Assembly: GCA_020633205.1 (NCBI GenBank)
Contig: JACKEB010000013.1
Span: 558,001 to 622,000, forward strand
Length of the DNA: 64,000 nucleotides
DNA from: Polyangiaceae bacterium
GTDB lineage: Bacteria > Myxococcota_A > Polyangia > Polyangiales > Polyangiaceae
Direction: 5' to 3'
Shown here piece by piece: positions 7,904 through 16,754 of the stretch (positions are counted from its first letter, which is position 1; every line of letters begins with the position of its first letter). A model generated the notes under the pieces. It was not told the DNA's origin, made no database searches, and saw only the letters and a list, made by a program, of their open reading frames with translations. The position numbers and the translations under genes are program-made.

Positions 7904-8539
7904 ATGAAGTTTGGGTTTGTGCTGTTCGAGGACTTCGAGGAACTGGACTTGGTGGGGCCGTGGGAAGTGCTGCGTATGGCGTCGCGGCTCTTGCCAGCGG
8001 ACCGGGACGAGTGGACGTGCGAGCTGGTGGGGCCAACGCTCGAGCCCGTGCGCGCCGCGAAGGGCATGCGGGTGTGTCCAGATCAAACCTTTGCGGGGGC
8101 AGGAGAGTGCGACGTGCTCGTGGTGCCCGGCGGTCAGGGGACCCGACGGGGCGCGGAGGACCCGGCGTTGCTGGAGTTTCTGGCGCGGCAGTCTGCCGGT
8201 GCGAGCTGGAGCTTTTCGATTTGTACCGGCGCGCTGTTGTTCTTTGCGAGCGGTGTCAACCGCGGCCGAGAAGTGACCACCTATTTCGCTTTCGTCGACG
8301 AGCTCCAGCGGCGCGCTGGTAGCGACCTGAAGGTGCGCGGCGACGTGCGCTACGTTGCGGATGATCTCGCGTGTGGGCCGCGGGGTGAGCGCAGATTACT
8401 CAGCGCTGCTGGGGTATCCGCAGGGATCGACGCCGCGCTGTGGCTCGTGGGTCAGCTCGAGTCACCGGAATTTGCTCAGGGCGTGCAGCGGGCGATTCAG
8501 TACGACCCCGCTCCGCCGTACGGGCTGCTGGAGGCTTAG
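7904..8539 (+). CDS. DJ-1/PfpI family protein (isonitrile-hydratase-like)
   Basis: The 211-residue protein is a DJ-1/PfpI class glutamine-amidotransferase-like fold. The N-terminus contains LFEDFEELDLVGPWEVL, with the conserved acidic residue of the family, and the nucleophile elbow reads SICTGALLFF with Cys107. This pattern is closest to isonitrile-hydratase-like and AraC-associated PfpI domains, but no DNA-binding domain follows. The substrate is unknown. The ATG is preceded by AAGGGAG. It sits between two thioredoxin-like lipoprotein genes, with repeat elements on both sides. Confidence 0.82.
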   Translation: MKFGFVLFEDFEELDLVGPWEVLRMASRLLPADRDEWTCELVGPTLEPVRAAKGMRVCPDQTFAGAGECDVLVVPGGQGTRRGAEDPALLEFLARQSAGASWSFSICTGALLFFASGVNRGREVTTYFAFVDELQRRAGSDLKVRGDVRYVADDLACGPRGERRLLSAAGVSAGIDAALWLVGQLESPEFAQGVQRAIQYDPAPPYGLLEA

Positions 8540-8542
8540 CGC

Positions 8543-8580
8543 GGTGTTGAAACAACACCCTGCCGATCAACAACGCCCGT
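8543..8580 (+). repeat. hairpin-plus-tail repeat, copy 2
   Basis: GGTGTTG (8543-8549), AAA loop, CAACACC (8553-8559), then CTGCCGATCAACAAC. It starts three bases after the stop of the PfpI gene, where it could also act as an RNA 3'-end structure. Confidence 0.6.
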
Positions 8581-8638
8581 GCCTGCTTTGAATCAGCGCT
8601 GGCTTGCTCCGACCCGTTGCGGCTGGTAGCTGTGGTTG

Positions 8639-9178
8639 ATGCGTCGCGCCTGGTTGCTCACCCTGCCCTGCCTCGTGCTCTTCGGCTGCGACTCCACTGA
8701 GCACCAAGCCAAGCCGGAGCCCGCGAGCGCCAGCGCGACGGCCAAGGTGGAGGTTGGCGCACCGCCGCGGTTCCTACGCGGTCCCACGGGAGGCGCGGAC
8801 ATCTCGAGCTTCGTTCGGGAGAAGCTTACGGAGGCGAACGCTGCGCAGAAGGCGGGCAAGGGGGGGTACACCCGCGTGCTGGTCTATGTCGGCGCGACCT
8901 GGTGTGAGCCGTGCCAGTACTTCCATCAAGCCGTTACCGAGGGGAAACTCGACCGCGAGCTTCAGGGCGTGACCTTCGTCGAGTTCGACCTCGATCAGGA
9001 TCGGGATGCGCTCGCCAGCGCTGGCTACGCGAGTCGCATGATCCCGTTGTTCGCGCTGCCTGACGCCGCAGGCAGAGGGACCGAGCAGCGCATCTCGGGA
9101 TCGATCAAAGGGCCGGGTGCGACGGCGAACATTCTGCCTCGCCTAGATAAGCTGCTGGCTGGCGAGCCCGTGAACTGA
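8639..9178 (+). CDS. thioredoxin-like lipoprotein with WCEPC site
   Basis: The 179-residue product begins MRRAWLLTLPCLVLFGC, a signal peptide with lipobox VLFGC, followed by a Lys/Ala/Ser-rich linker. The folded part contains VGATWCEPCQYFH, a W-C-E-P-C active site, and the cis-Pro segment SRMIPLFALP. It resembles DsbD-gamma or thioredoxin-like periplasmic proteins. The ATG at 8639 is chosen over a TTG one codon earlier. It is the third such lipoprotein in 3.4 kb, and it converges on the NamZ fusion gene. Confidence 0.8.
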   Translation: MRRAWLLTLPCLVLFGCDSTEHQAKPEPASASATAKVEVGAPPRFLRGPTGGADISSFVREKLTEANAAQKAGKGGYTRVLVYVGATWCEPCQYFHQAVTEGKLDRELQGVTFVEFDLDQDRDALASAGYASRMIPLFALPDAAGRGTEQRISGSIKGPGATANILPRLDKLLAGEPVN

Positions 9179-9181
9179 GCC

Positions 9182-11578
9182 TCAGTAGAGCAAGACCTTG
9201 CGGCGCCGATCCTGGTACTCGTCGAGGTCCTTCTTCCAGCGCATCTCGAACCAGTTCAAGCCGCGGCCCGTCTTGAGTTCTTCCACGACCTGACGGTTCG
9301 CGAGCAGATCGTCCAAACGGTTGGGGTCGACCTGGGGGTACGACTTGAGCAGCGCGTGAGCGAGCTTGATCAACGTGTCTGTGGCGTTGAACTGGCTCGC
9401 ATCGACCACGCTGAGCGCGAGCCCCTTGCAGGTTTTCCCACGCTGAGTGCTCGCGCGGGGGACGAAGCTCACGATCTCGAAGTGCAGCCCCGGAGTGTTG
9501 CCGAGGTCGCCGAGCAGCACCGACGGATTGATGTAGGGCGCGCCGATGACTTCGAAGGGCGTGTCCGTCCCACGGCCAACTGAGAGGCTGGTGGTCTCGA
9601 AAGGACCCAGCACGGAATACAGCAGCACCGCGTTCCGCGTGCGCAAGTTAGGCGACGGGGGCGCCCAACTCTGGGCCTGGCTGAGAATCGTGCTGCGTTG
9701 CCAGTCTCGCAGCTGGATCACCTCGAGGCGCACGTCGAGTCGTTCTTGCTCGACGACATAGCCCGCGAACTCTCCGGCTGTCAGTCCGTGGATCAGCGGT
9801 AGCCGCAAGTGGTGCACGAACGTCGGCTTGCGGAAGTCCTGAATGGGGCCGGCGACCGTCTTGCCTCCAAGGGGATTGGGGCGGTCCAAGATCACCACGC
9901 GCTGCTTGGTCTTGGCTGCAGCGCGTAGCACCGAGTGCAGCGTCGAGAAGTAGGTGTAGAAGCGCACTCCGACGTCTTGCAGGTCGAACACGATGGTGTC
10001 CGCGCCAGCGAGCTGCTTCGGATCGACGTCGAGCTTTGGATCCGCATACAGCGAGCGCACCGGGAGACCCGTGAAGCGATCGACTGCGTTCTTCACCAAC
10101 CCCGAGTGTCGTCCGTCGATTCCGTGCTCCGGGCTGAGCAGCGCGACGAGCTCGACGTTCGGCGCGTCTCGAAATAGCTCGATGCTGGTGCGGCCGTCCC
10201 GCAAACGTGCTGATTCGTTGGTGAGTAGCAGCACCTTTGCGCCTTGCAGTGGCGCAAAGTCCGCGAGGCGTAGCGCGTCAGCGCCCACTACGGGCTCGAA
10301 GTGCTTACCCAAGTCGGCTGCGTAGGCGCCATGGGCTAAGCGATGAATGGCGCCACGTAGTGGGTCAGCGGTACCTTTGCCGCTCGGATACAGGCGGCTC
10401 GTGAGTACCACCACATAGCCATCTCGCGCTGGGTCTACCCAGAGCGAGGTACCGGTGAACCCATAGTGGCCGAACACGCGCGGATCGCTTGCCCGTAGCT
10501 CCCAGCCTAGGCCGCGCACCTTTTTGCCGAAGCGCTTTGGCTCGAGCATGGAGTTCGTGAGCGCCTGGCTGAGCGGACCGCTGTGGTTGAGCAGTGCGCG
10601 CGCGAGCTTGCCCAGGTCTGCTGCTGTGGAAAACAACCCGGCGTGCCCCGCGACGCCGTCCAGCGCGCGTGCACGAGGGTCATGCACAAGCCCTTGAAGA
10701 CGCACCTTCGGGCTCGACGGATCCGTGGGGATTAAGTTGGCGATCTCAGTGGGCGCGAATCGCTCGGCCTCCCCAGGTTTCTCACTTGGACGGCGAAACC
10801 CGGTTTCTTCGAGCCCGAGGGGCGCGAGCAACTTGGCGCGCATCACCTGGTCTAGCGGCGCCCCGCCGAGCTTTTCGGTCAATAGTCCAAGCACCATGAA
10901 GTTGACGTCGCTGTAGACGAAATCGCCAAGCTTTCCGCTGGGTGCGATGCCCAAGATGTGTGCTCGCTGTGTCGCCTCGTCGCCGCGTAGATCTCCCAGC
11001 GGATTCGCCGCCGGTAGGCCGCTTTGGTGGAGCAATAGATCTCGGATGGTGATCTGACCCTTAGCGTGGGCGGCGAACTCTGGGAGGTAACTGGCGACTC
11101 GGGCGTCGAGCCTCACCCCCTGCTCCTGCATGACCAAGAGACAGGTCAAAGCCGTGAAGGGCTTCGTGAGCGACGCGAGGTCGAACCGCGTCTCGGGTAG
11201 ATACCAACGGGGCGGGGAGGTCTGGATGCGCCCGAGAGCGCGCCGCGCCAGCACTCCGTCGTGGCGCCCGAGCTCGACTACCGCGCCTGTTATTTCCCCG
11301 CGGTCAATACTGCCCTGGATGGCCTGCTCGATTTCGCTGAGCTTGGCGAACGGTACGCGCAGCGGCTCTCCCGGATCGGGCGGAACGGCAACCTCCGTTG
11401 GCGGTGCGACTGACGGGGTGCTCGACACACTCGGCGCCAGGCGCGGTTGTTCCGGGGGCGGACGCGGCGATGGCGCTGGTGTGAGGCCACTGGCACAGGC
11501 GGTCGCCGCAGCAACGACAAGGGGCCAGGTGCGGCTCTGCATGGCCTGCATGAAGCTTGTGACGCGAAAGCGTGACAT
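9182..11578 (-). CDS. fused serine beta-lactamase-like domain and NamZ-type exo-N-acetylmuramidase (DUF1343)
   Basis: The 798-residue protein has a signal sequence (probable lipobox ending at Cys28), a Pro-rich linker to about residue 70, then a class C beta-lactamase/esterase-like domain (about 80-430) with S136-L-T-K139, Y222-S-D and GHYGFTG. From about residue 437 to the end it matches the DUF1343 family, of which NamZ releases terminal N-acetylmuramic acid from peptidoglycan chains. Typical segments are LLSPEHGIDGR, FDLQDVGVRFYTYFSTLHS and ILDRPNPLGG. The two activities together suggest trimming of cell-wall fragments in the periplasm, for example peptide or ester removal followed by MurNAc release. 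The gene stands alone, divergent from the EAL gene. Confidence 0.85.
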   Translation of the reverse strand: MSRFRVTSFMQAMQSRTWPLVVAAATACASGLTPAPSPRPPPEQPRLAPSVSSTPSVAPPTEVAVPPDPGEPLRVPFAKLSEIEQAIQGSIDRGEITGAVVELGRHDGVLARRALGRIQTSPPRWYLPETRFDLASLTKPFTALTCLLVMQEQGVRLDARVASYLPEFAAHAKGQITIRDLLLHQSGLPAANPLGDLRGDEATQRAHILGIAPSGKLGDFVYSDVNFMVLGLLTEKLGGAPLDQVMRAKLLAPLGLEETGFRRPSEKPGEAERFAPTEIANLIPTDPSSPKVRLQGLVHDPRARALDGVAGHAGLFSTAADLGKLARALLNHSGPLSQALTNSMLEPKRFGKKVRGLGWELRASDPRVFGHYGFTGTSLWVDPARDGYVVVLTSRLYPSGKGTADPLRGAIHRLAHGAYAADLGKHFEPVVGADALRLADFAPLQGAKVLLLTNESARLRDGRTSIELFRDAPNVELVALLSPEHGIDGRHSGLVKNAVDRFTGLPVRSLYADPKLDVDPKQLAGADTIVFDLQDVGVRFYTYFSTLHSVLRAAAKTKQRVVILDRPNPLGGKTVAGPIQDFRKPTFVHHLRLPLIHGLTAGEFAGYVVEQERLDVRLEVIQLRDWQRSTILSQAQSWAPPSPNLRTRNAVLLYSVLGPFETTSLSVGRGTDTPFEVIGAPYINPSVLLGDLGNTPGLHFEIVSFVPRASTQRGKTCKGLALSVVDASQFNATDTLIKLAHALLKSYPQVDPNRLDDLLANRQVVEELKTGRGLNWFEMRWKKDLDEYQDRRRKVLLY

Positions 11579-11736
11579 GAGGTTCCGGAAGGCAGCCTAA
11601 CACCAGAGTAGACGCGCAAAAGTGGCGCGACATAAGCGAGGCGGGCGCCTTCTGGTCGAGCCCATCCAACCCGCGATCAGGGAAAGGGCTCAAGTCTTTC
11701 GCGGGAGGGCCGTTCGACTCCAGAGCTAGGAGAATT

Positions 11737-12819
11737 ATGCGCCATCTGAACGCCGCGAAAGTGAGTCTACAGATGCCCAGTCCACTGACTGGGGTCGGCA
11801 AGCTCTACCTTTGGCCCGCGAACTGGGCAGACGCGCCCAGCATGATTCTGCAGCTGGAAGCTGCTGAGGTGCACTACGACGTGCTCGAACTCGCGCGCTG
11901 TATGACGGTAGCGGTGGACGACAACTGCATCGTCGCGCTGCTGGATCGCCTGCGGCACGCCCACAACGACTCTCAGCTCGAGTCGACCAAGGTGCTACTG
12001 ATGCACGGGCAAACCGCGCCAGGGCTGATGGATATCCCCCGCGCGGAGTCACTCAAGAGCTTCATCGCTCAGGCGCGAGCCCGTTGGCTGATGGAGCTCC
12101 TCAACAACGACCGTCTCGACACTCACTTCCAGGCGATCGTCGATGCGCAGGACACGCGCCGAGTCTACGCCCACGAGGCCTTGATGCGTGGTCACGACAC
12201 CGAGGGCGGGTTGATCCCTCCGTTTCGCATGATCACCGCCGCCCGCGACGCGAAGCTGATGGGCGTGCTGGACACACTGAGTATCTCAAGGGCTTTCCGT
12301 GCGGCAAATGAGCGTCAGCTCCAGACGCGGCTCTTTCTCAACGTCACTCCGTCTACCATCACCCGTGACTCGTTCACTGCCGAGCGAGTGACACAGGACT
12401 GTCTATCGCAGGGAGTAGCCCCAGACCGCGTCGTTCTCGAACTGATCGAGTCCGAGAGCATCGCGGATATGCCGGGTACCGTCGAAAGACTCGATAGCTT
12501 CCGAGCGGCTGGCTTCTCGGTCGCGCTGGATGATGTGGGCGCAGGGTTTTCGAACCTCAACCTGCTGCACCAATTGCGTCCTGACGTCGTCAAGCTCGAC
12601 ATGGATCTGACGCGTGACATTCACGAGGACAGCTACAAAGCGGTCGTGGCCACGAAAATTCTCGAGCTTGCGGCGCACCTCGATATCGCCACCGTGGTGG
12701 AGGGTGTTGAAGCCATCGAAGAGCTCGCATGGTTTCGTGAGCGCGGCGTGACGTACGCTCAGGGATACCTGATCGGAAGGCCTGCCGCGGAGCCGCTCTC
12801 CGCCGGACCCAAGCTCTAG
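11737..12819 (+). CDS. EAL-domain c-di-GMP phosphodiesterase with short unknown N-terminal domain
   Basis: The C-terminal 240 of 360 residues form an EAL domain. The catalytic set appears complete: E147-A-L-M-R, FLNVTP, LELIESE, the DDVGAGFSN double aspartate, VVKLDMDL, VVEGVE and QGYLIGRP. It should linearise cyclic di-GMP. The first 110 residues are unlike common sensory domains; they contain a Trp-rich patch and no membrane segment, so the enzyme is cytoplasmic. It has no GGDEF partner nearby. The sequence AGGAG precedes the ATG. It is transcribed away from the NamZ fusion gene across a 158-base gap. Confidence 0.87.
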   Translation: MRHLNAAKVSLQMPSPLTGVGKLYLWPANWADAPSMILQLEAAEVHYDVLELARCMTVAVDDNCIVALLDRLRHAHNDSQLESTKVLLMHGQTAPGLMDIPRAESLKSFIAQARARWLMELLNNDRLDTHFQAIVDAQDTRRVYAHEALMRGHDTEGGLIPPFRMITAARDAKLMGVLDTLSISRAFRAANERQLQTRLFLNVTPSTITRDSFTAERVTQDCLSQGVAPDRVVLELIESESIADMPGTVERLDSFRAAGFSVALDDVGAGFSNLNLLHQLRPDVVKLDMDLTRDIHEDSYKAVVATKILELAAHLDIATVVEGVEAIEELAWFRERGVTYAQGYLIGRPAAEPLSAGPKL

Positions 12820-12851
12820 ACGGATATTGATTCGGCAGTGTTTTCAGCGCC

Positions 12852-14027
12852 GTGCTGACGGCCGCGAGCGTCGCCTTTCTGGCGACTCCCTGCTATGGCT
12901 GGGCCGTGACTCCCATCGACCCGAGCGCAGGCGTTCAAGCTGTAGACATCCCGACTCTGAACCTAGGTGATCTGGGAGGCGATTCCGCCGCTCAAGAGCG
13001 TGCCCGAGCTGCCATTGCGGAGGCGTTCGGGAACTACGGGTTGATCTACATCGCTGGTCACGGTGTAGACATCGAGGCGGTTCATCGCCTGTACGACGAG
13101 TTCTTACGCTTCACGGCTGAGGACGCGGCGGTGAAGGAACGCCTCTCGAGCGGGGACATCTGGTACCAGCGCGGCTGGACGCCGCCCAACACGGAGAAGG
13201 CCGTGATCGCTGGCGGACAGCCGGACTTCAAAGAGTGCTACTTCGCCGCACCCGTGGAGACCGACTCGGAGTGTGAGATCCAGTATCCCGAGATCTACGC
13301 GGAGAATCGCTGGCCGGAGGGCTACGCGGAGTTCGAGCGCCTGTACCTGGAGGTCGGAAAACAGGTCCACGGGGTTGGGGCGCAGCTGCTCGAAGGCTGC
13401 GCTGTTGCGCTCGGTCTGAGTCGCGATACCTTTGCCTCGCGGATTCAAGGGGCGCCCCACGTCTTCCGCTTGCTGCGCTATCTCCCCTTGAATCAGCAGC
13501 AGGTGGACCAGGGCATCCTATGGGGTGAGGAGCACACGGACTTCAATCTCGTCACGTTGCTCCCCGGCGGGCGCTTTCACGATCCGAGCGGGGTGCGTTG
13601 TCCGCGGCCCGATGAGGGCTCTGGGCTCTATCTGCGGACTCGACCGAGCGCCGAGTTCCCTGACGGCATGCTGATCAAGGGCACTCCGCCTGCCGGTTGC
13701 TTGGTGGCACAGGTTGGACAGCAACTCGAGATCCTCAGCGGTGGTCGTTTCCTCGCGACACCGCACGTGATCACGGCGCCGGGTACTCCCGGGTACTCGC
13801 GCTGCAGCGCTGCGCACTTCGTTCACCTTCACAGCTACCAGATCCTCAAGCCGCTCGATGAGTGTGCCTCCGAGGAATCGATCCGCGCGTACTCACCGCC
13901 GGTCTTGGCAGGCACGTACAGCATCAAGACGTTGGTCGACATTGGCCTTGCCCCAGCGGAAGCACTGAGCAAGCTCGGCTACCGCCACTACGGTCGCCTC
14001 GCCGACATTCGCGGCCGCCAAGGCTGA
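12852..14027 (+). CDS. isopenicillin-N-synthase-like 2-oxoglutarate/Fe(II) dioxygenase
   Basis: The protein belongs to the non-haem iron dioxygenases of the IPNS/gibberellin-oxidase class. The N-terminal DIOX_N-like part contains FGNYGLIYIAGHGV. The double-stranded beta-helix supplies the iron ligands in EEHTDFNLVTLL (His-x-Asp) and TPHVI (distal His). The expected co-substrate-binding Arg of an R-x-S pair is less clear: SRCSAAHFVHLH follows the distal His. The frame starts at a GTG at 12852 and another GTG at 12906 begins VTPIDPSAG, which fits the usual domain start better; the choice is open. The gene is 33 bases behind the EAL gene and may share its transcript. Confidence 0.8.
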   Translation: MLTAASVAFLATPCYGWAVTPIDPSAGVQAVDIPTLNLGDLGGDSAAQERARAAIAEAFGNYGLIYIAGHGVDIEAVHRLYDEFLRFTAEDAAVKERLSSGDIWYQRGWTPPNTEKAVIAGGQPDFKECYFAAPVETDSECEIQYPEIYAENRWPEGYAEFERLYLEVGKQVHGVGAQLLEGCAVALGLSRDTFASRIQGAPHVFRLLRYLPLNQQQVDQGILWGEEHTDFNLVTLLPGGRFHDPSGVRCPRPDEGSGLYLRTRPSAEFPDGMLIKGTPPAGCLVAQVGQQLEILSGGRFLATPHVITAPGTPGYSRCSAAHFVHLHSYQILKPLDECASEESIRAYSPPVLAGTYSIKTLVDIGLAPAEALSKLGYRHYGRLADIRGRQG

Positions 14028-14126
14028 GCCCAACACCCGGCGCAACGGAGCACTCTGCTGCTTGGACGCTGCTGCTGGATGCTGCGGTGGCCCGGCGCAG
14101 CGCTTGACGTACGCGCTGCAAAAATT

Positions 14127-14151
14127 AGAATCAGATTCGCATTCTGGTTCT
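14127..14151. promoter_or_regulatory. 25-bp imperfect palindrome, likely TetR operator
   Basis: AGAATCAGA (14127-14135) and TCTGGTTCT (14143-14151) are inverted with one mismatched pair, around a 7-base centre. The site ends five bases before the ATG of the TetR gene, a position expected for autorepression. Confidence 0.6.
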
Positions 14152-14155
14152 CAAT

Positions 14156-14860
14156 ATGACGGTCTCGGGGCGATCTTCAATGATTTCGAGTGCTTCCAAC
14201 CTCGGTGAGGCGGAGCGCACTGCTGAAGAACTCTCCAGCGTGTCGCGCCCGAAGCAGGCGCGGAGTCAGCGCACCCTCGAGCGCCTGCTCGACGCGGCTG
14301 AGCAGCTCATTCTGGAGCAAGGCCTCGTCGAGGTTTCCATACCGGAAATCGTCGCTCGCGCCGGGTCGTCCGTCGGCGGCTTCTACGGTCGCTTCAAGGA
14401 CAAGGACGCGCTGATGCGTGCCCTCGAAGAGCGCTTCCTGGCGCGCGTCGGGTCGCTGCTCGAGGAGGTGACGCGCCCCGAGAGGTGGGAGGACAAGAGC
14501 CTCGAGCAAACCATCGCCGGTCTGCTCGAGGTCATGGTCCAGGTCTACAGCGACGCCGGGCCGTTGCTTAGAGCCTTCGTGGCCCACGCCGCTCGTTCTC
14601 AGAAGGTCTGGCGAGATGGACGCAGGCTCCGCGGTCAGGCGACTCGACACTTCATCGAGCTTGGGCTGCGTCACGCGGATCAGATCACTCATCCGGAGCC
14701 CGCGAAGGCGCTCGAGCTGGGACTTCAAATGGTGTTCGGAGTGTTGCAGCAAAAGGCCATCCTTGGGGATGTGCGAGTGCAGCAACGCGCGCTCTCCAAT
14801 GCGGAGCTGGTCGAGGAATTCACGAGCGTGATCCTCGCGTACCTACGGGTGCATCGATAA
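14156..14860 (+). CDS. TetR/AcrR family transcriptional regulator
   Basis: The 234-residue protein has a helix-turn-helix region from about residue 38 (RSQRTLERLLDAAEQLI, then VSIPEIVARAGSSVGGFYGRF), the normal TetR signature. The C-terminal ligand domain is all-helical. Starting at 14156 gives about 35 residues before the DNA-binding domain and places the palindromic operator immediately before the ATG, leaving no room for a Shine-Dalgarno. An alternative ATG at 14180 would put the operator in the leader. The diiron-protein gene follows after 50 bases, so that gene is the likely target. Confidence 0.88.
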   Translation: MTVSGRSSMISSASNLGEAERTAEELSSVSRPKQARSQRTLERLLDAAEQLILEQGLVEVSIPEIVARAGSSVGGFYGRFKDKDALMRALEERFLARVGSLLEEVTRPERWEDKSLEQTIAGLLEVMVQVYSDAGPLLRAFVAHAARSQKVWRDGRRLRGQATRHFIELGLRHADQITHPEPAKALELGLQMVFGVLQQKAILGDVRVQQRALSNAELVEEFTSVILAYLRVHR

Positions 14861-14910
14861 ATCCACGCGGCTTTTATTAGCTGGCAGCGCCAATACATTT
14901 GGGAGGGACG

Positions 14911-16002
14911 ATGGACTACGAACAGAAGAATCCGCTGCCGATACCGGACACCGGCGCCTACAGAGAGGTAGAGGGCACCATCAAGACCGTGTTCGACTGG
15001 CAGTACGCCCTCGAAGAGCAGAAGCTCATGCACCTGTACGAAAAGGGCAAGGCGCTCTCCTGGAACGCCAACGAGCTTGATTGGTCCCAGGACGTAGATG
15101 TCGCGAAGCTCAGCCTCGAGTCCGGCGTCGACGTGTTCATGAACCAGGTGATGCAGCCGCCTCGGGAGCTGAGTCAGGACGAAGCCATCCTGCTGCGCTT
15201 GCACACCAACGCCTTCATGTTGTCTCAGTTTCTGCACGGTGAGCAGGGCGCGTTGATCGCCACCGCGAAGATCGTCCAGACCGTGCCGTGGGCTGAGGCT
15301 AAGTTCTACGCCGCGAATCAGGTGGCTGACGAGGCTCGACACGTGGAGGTCTACCATCGTTACCTCACGGAGAAGCTCGGCCTCTCGTACGAGATCGAGC
15401 CGAGCTTGGGCACCTTGCTGGACCAAATCGTGTCGGATTCCCGCTGGGACATCACGTACCTGGGGATGCAGATCCTGGTTGAAGGCCTTGCGCTTGCGGC
15501 CTTTGGCACCTTGCGCCTGGTCATGCAGAACGAGCCGTTGATTCAGGATATCACGGCGCGCATCATGGCGGACGAGTCGCGTCACGTGGCCTTCGGCGTG
15601 ATGAGCCTGGAGAAGGTGTACCGCGAGGAAATGAGCGCGCGAGAACTGGCGGAACGCGAGGAGTTCGTGATCGAAGCGACTCGGCTACTGCGCACGCGGC
15701 TGTTGAACCGTCAGGTGTTCGAGCGCCTGGGTTGGGACCCCGACGTGTGGGTCCCGTGGATGACGAACACACCGATCCAGAAGGGCTTCCGCCAGATGAT
15801 GTTCTCGAAGATCGTCCCGAACCTTCGCCGGCTTGGCTTGTTGACGCCGAAGGTGCGCGCTGCCTTCGCCGAAATGGACCTTCTGCGCTTCGAGCACGAG
15901 AAAGACTCCGTCGAGGCGCCGGAGGTGACACCCCCCTATGAACTCGTGAAAACGCTGATGGACTTCTTGAACAAGCGGGAAGAGGGCTCTGCCTCAACCT
16001 GA
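14911..16002 (+). CDS. ferritin-like diiron carboxylate protein
   Basis: The 363-residue protein has the diiron four-helix-bundle ligand set: Glu in LHGEQGAL, E-x-x-H in DEARHVEVYH, Glu in LVEGLALAAFG and a second E-x-x-H in DESRHVAFG. This places it with the ribonucleotide-reductase-small-subunit-like/AurF-like oxygenases. Such enzymes use O2 at a diiron centre for hydroxylation, N-oxygenation or desaturation. The substrate is unknown. The ATG at 14911 has a clear GGGAGGG site; a TTG 12 bases earlier is discarded. The gene follows a TetR regulator and is near a 2-oxoglutarate dioxygenase gene. Confidence 0.82.
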   Translation: MDYEQKNPLPIPDTGAYREVEGTIKTVFDWQYALEEQKLMHLYEKGKALSWNANELDWSQDVDVAKLSLESGVDVFMNQVMQPPRELSQDEAILLRLHTNAFMLSQFLHGEQGALIATAKIVQTVPWAEAKFYAANQVADEARHVEVYHRYLTEKLGLSYEIEPSLGTLLDQIVSDSRWDITYLGMQILVEGLALAAFGTLRLVMQNEPLIQDITARIMADESRHVAFGVMSLEKVYREEMSARELAEREEFVIEATRLLRTRLLNRQVFERLGWDPDVWVPWMTNTPIQKGFRQMMFSKIVPNLRRLGLLTPKVRAAFAEMDLLRFEHEKDSVEAPEVTPPYELVKTLMDFLNKREEGSAST

Positions 16003-16728
16003 GGCGAGCTGTTTCTCCAGTTCATCAAGCGCACGCAAGATGGATTGCTTTCCGCCCTTGTTGGCGTAGGCGAAAGCAATCCCATGTTGCCGTGCGGCAC
16101 TAACGAGTGGCTCCGTGTGCTTGTGGCTTAGAGAGCCCTCCATCAACACCAGCGCTCCGACGCGGCGCTCGCGGAGGCGTCTGTCCAAGTTGCCGATAGC
16201 CGCCATCCCATGCTGGTTGGTGTCGAGCCACTCGACTTGCTTGGGTAACTCCGACGCGAGCGCTTCCAGCCGCTCCTTCTTGCCAAGGCGACCCACCAAA
16301 ACCAAGGGACGCTGCTCGGTGAGCGCGAGGAGGGCGAGCCGAGGCTTGCTCGCTGGTTCCTTGGTTTCGATCTTGGGGGCCAGCGAACTGGCGGCCGGAG
16401 GATTCTTTTCGGGGGTGAGGCGCGCTGCAGCTCGCTTGGGCTCGACGTTCGGCGTCGGGTCTACCGGTGCCGTGGGCGCATCTTTGAGCTCTGGGAGCTG
16501 GCGGACCGCGCTCAGCAGGCGCTCAGCGGCTTGCTTGGGGGAGGCACCGCCCGGGGCGTTGCCAAAGCCATGGCTGGTGGAGAAGTCGCGTACGATCTGT
16601 TGCTCGACCGCCGAGAGGTACGCCTGAGCGGCACTCTGAATCGCTTCGACTCGCGCCGCGGTGTCTCTGCGTTGCGCATGCAGGGAGGTACGGAGTTGGT
16701 CGACCAGCGCGTCGATGGGGGAGGACAT
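15994..16728 (-). CDS. DUF2325-like protein of unknown function
   Basis: The 244-residue soluble protein has a helical N-terminal third (QLRTSLHAQRRDTAARVEA), a Pro/Ala/Lys-rich linker at about residues 80-130, and a compact C-terminal domain. That domain contains LVLVGRLGKKERLEALASELP, VGALVLMEGSLSHKHTEPLV and a final GGKQSILRALDELEK. The order (glycine loop, S-H-x-H, G-x-S at the end) resembles DUF2325, a Rossmann-like domain of unknown role. Its stop overlaps the end of the convergent diiron gene by nine bases. Confidence 0.55.
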   Translation of the reverse strand: MSSPIDALVDQLRTSLHAQRRDTAARVEAIQSAAQAYLSAVEQQIVRDFSTSHGFGNAPGGASPKQAAERLLSAVRQLPELKDAPTAPVDPTPNVEPKRAAARLTPEKNPPAASSLAPKIETKEPASKPRLALLALTEQRPLVLVGRLGKKERLEALASELPKQVEWLDTNQHGMAAIGNLDRRLRERRVGALVLMEGSLSHKHTEPLVSAARQHGIAFAYANKGGKQSILRALDELEKQLASG

Positions 16729-16754
16729 CCGCAGAACTTACCGCAAACCCCGAC

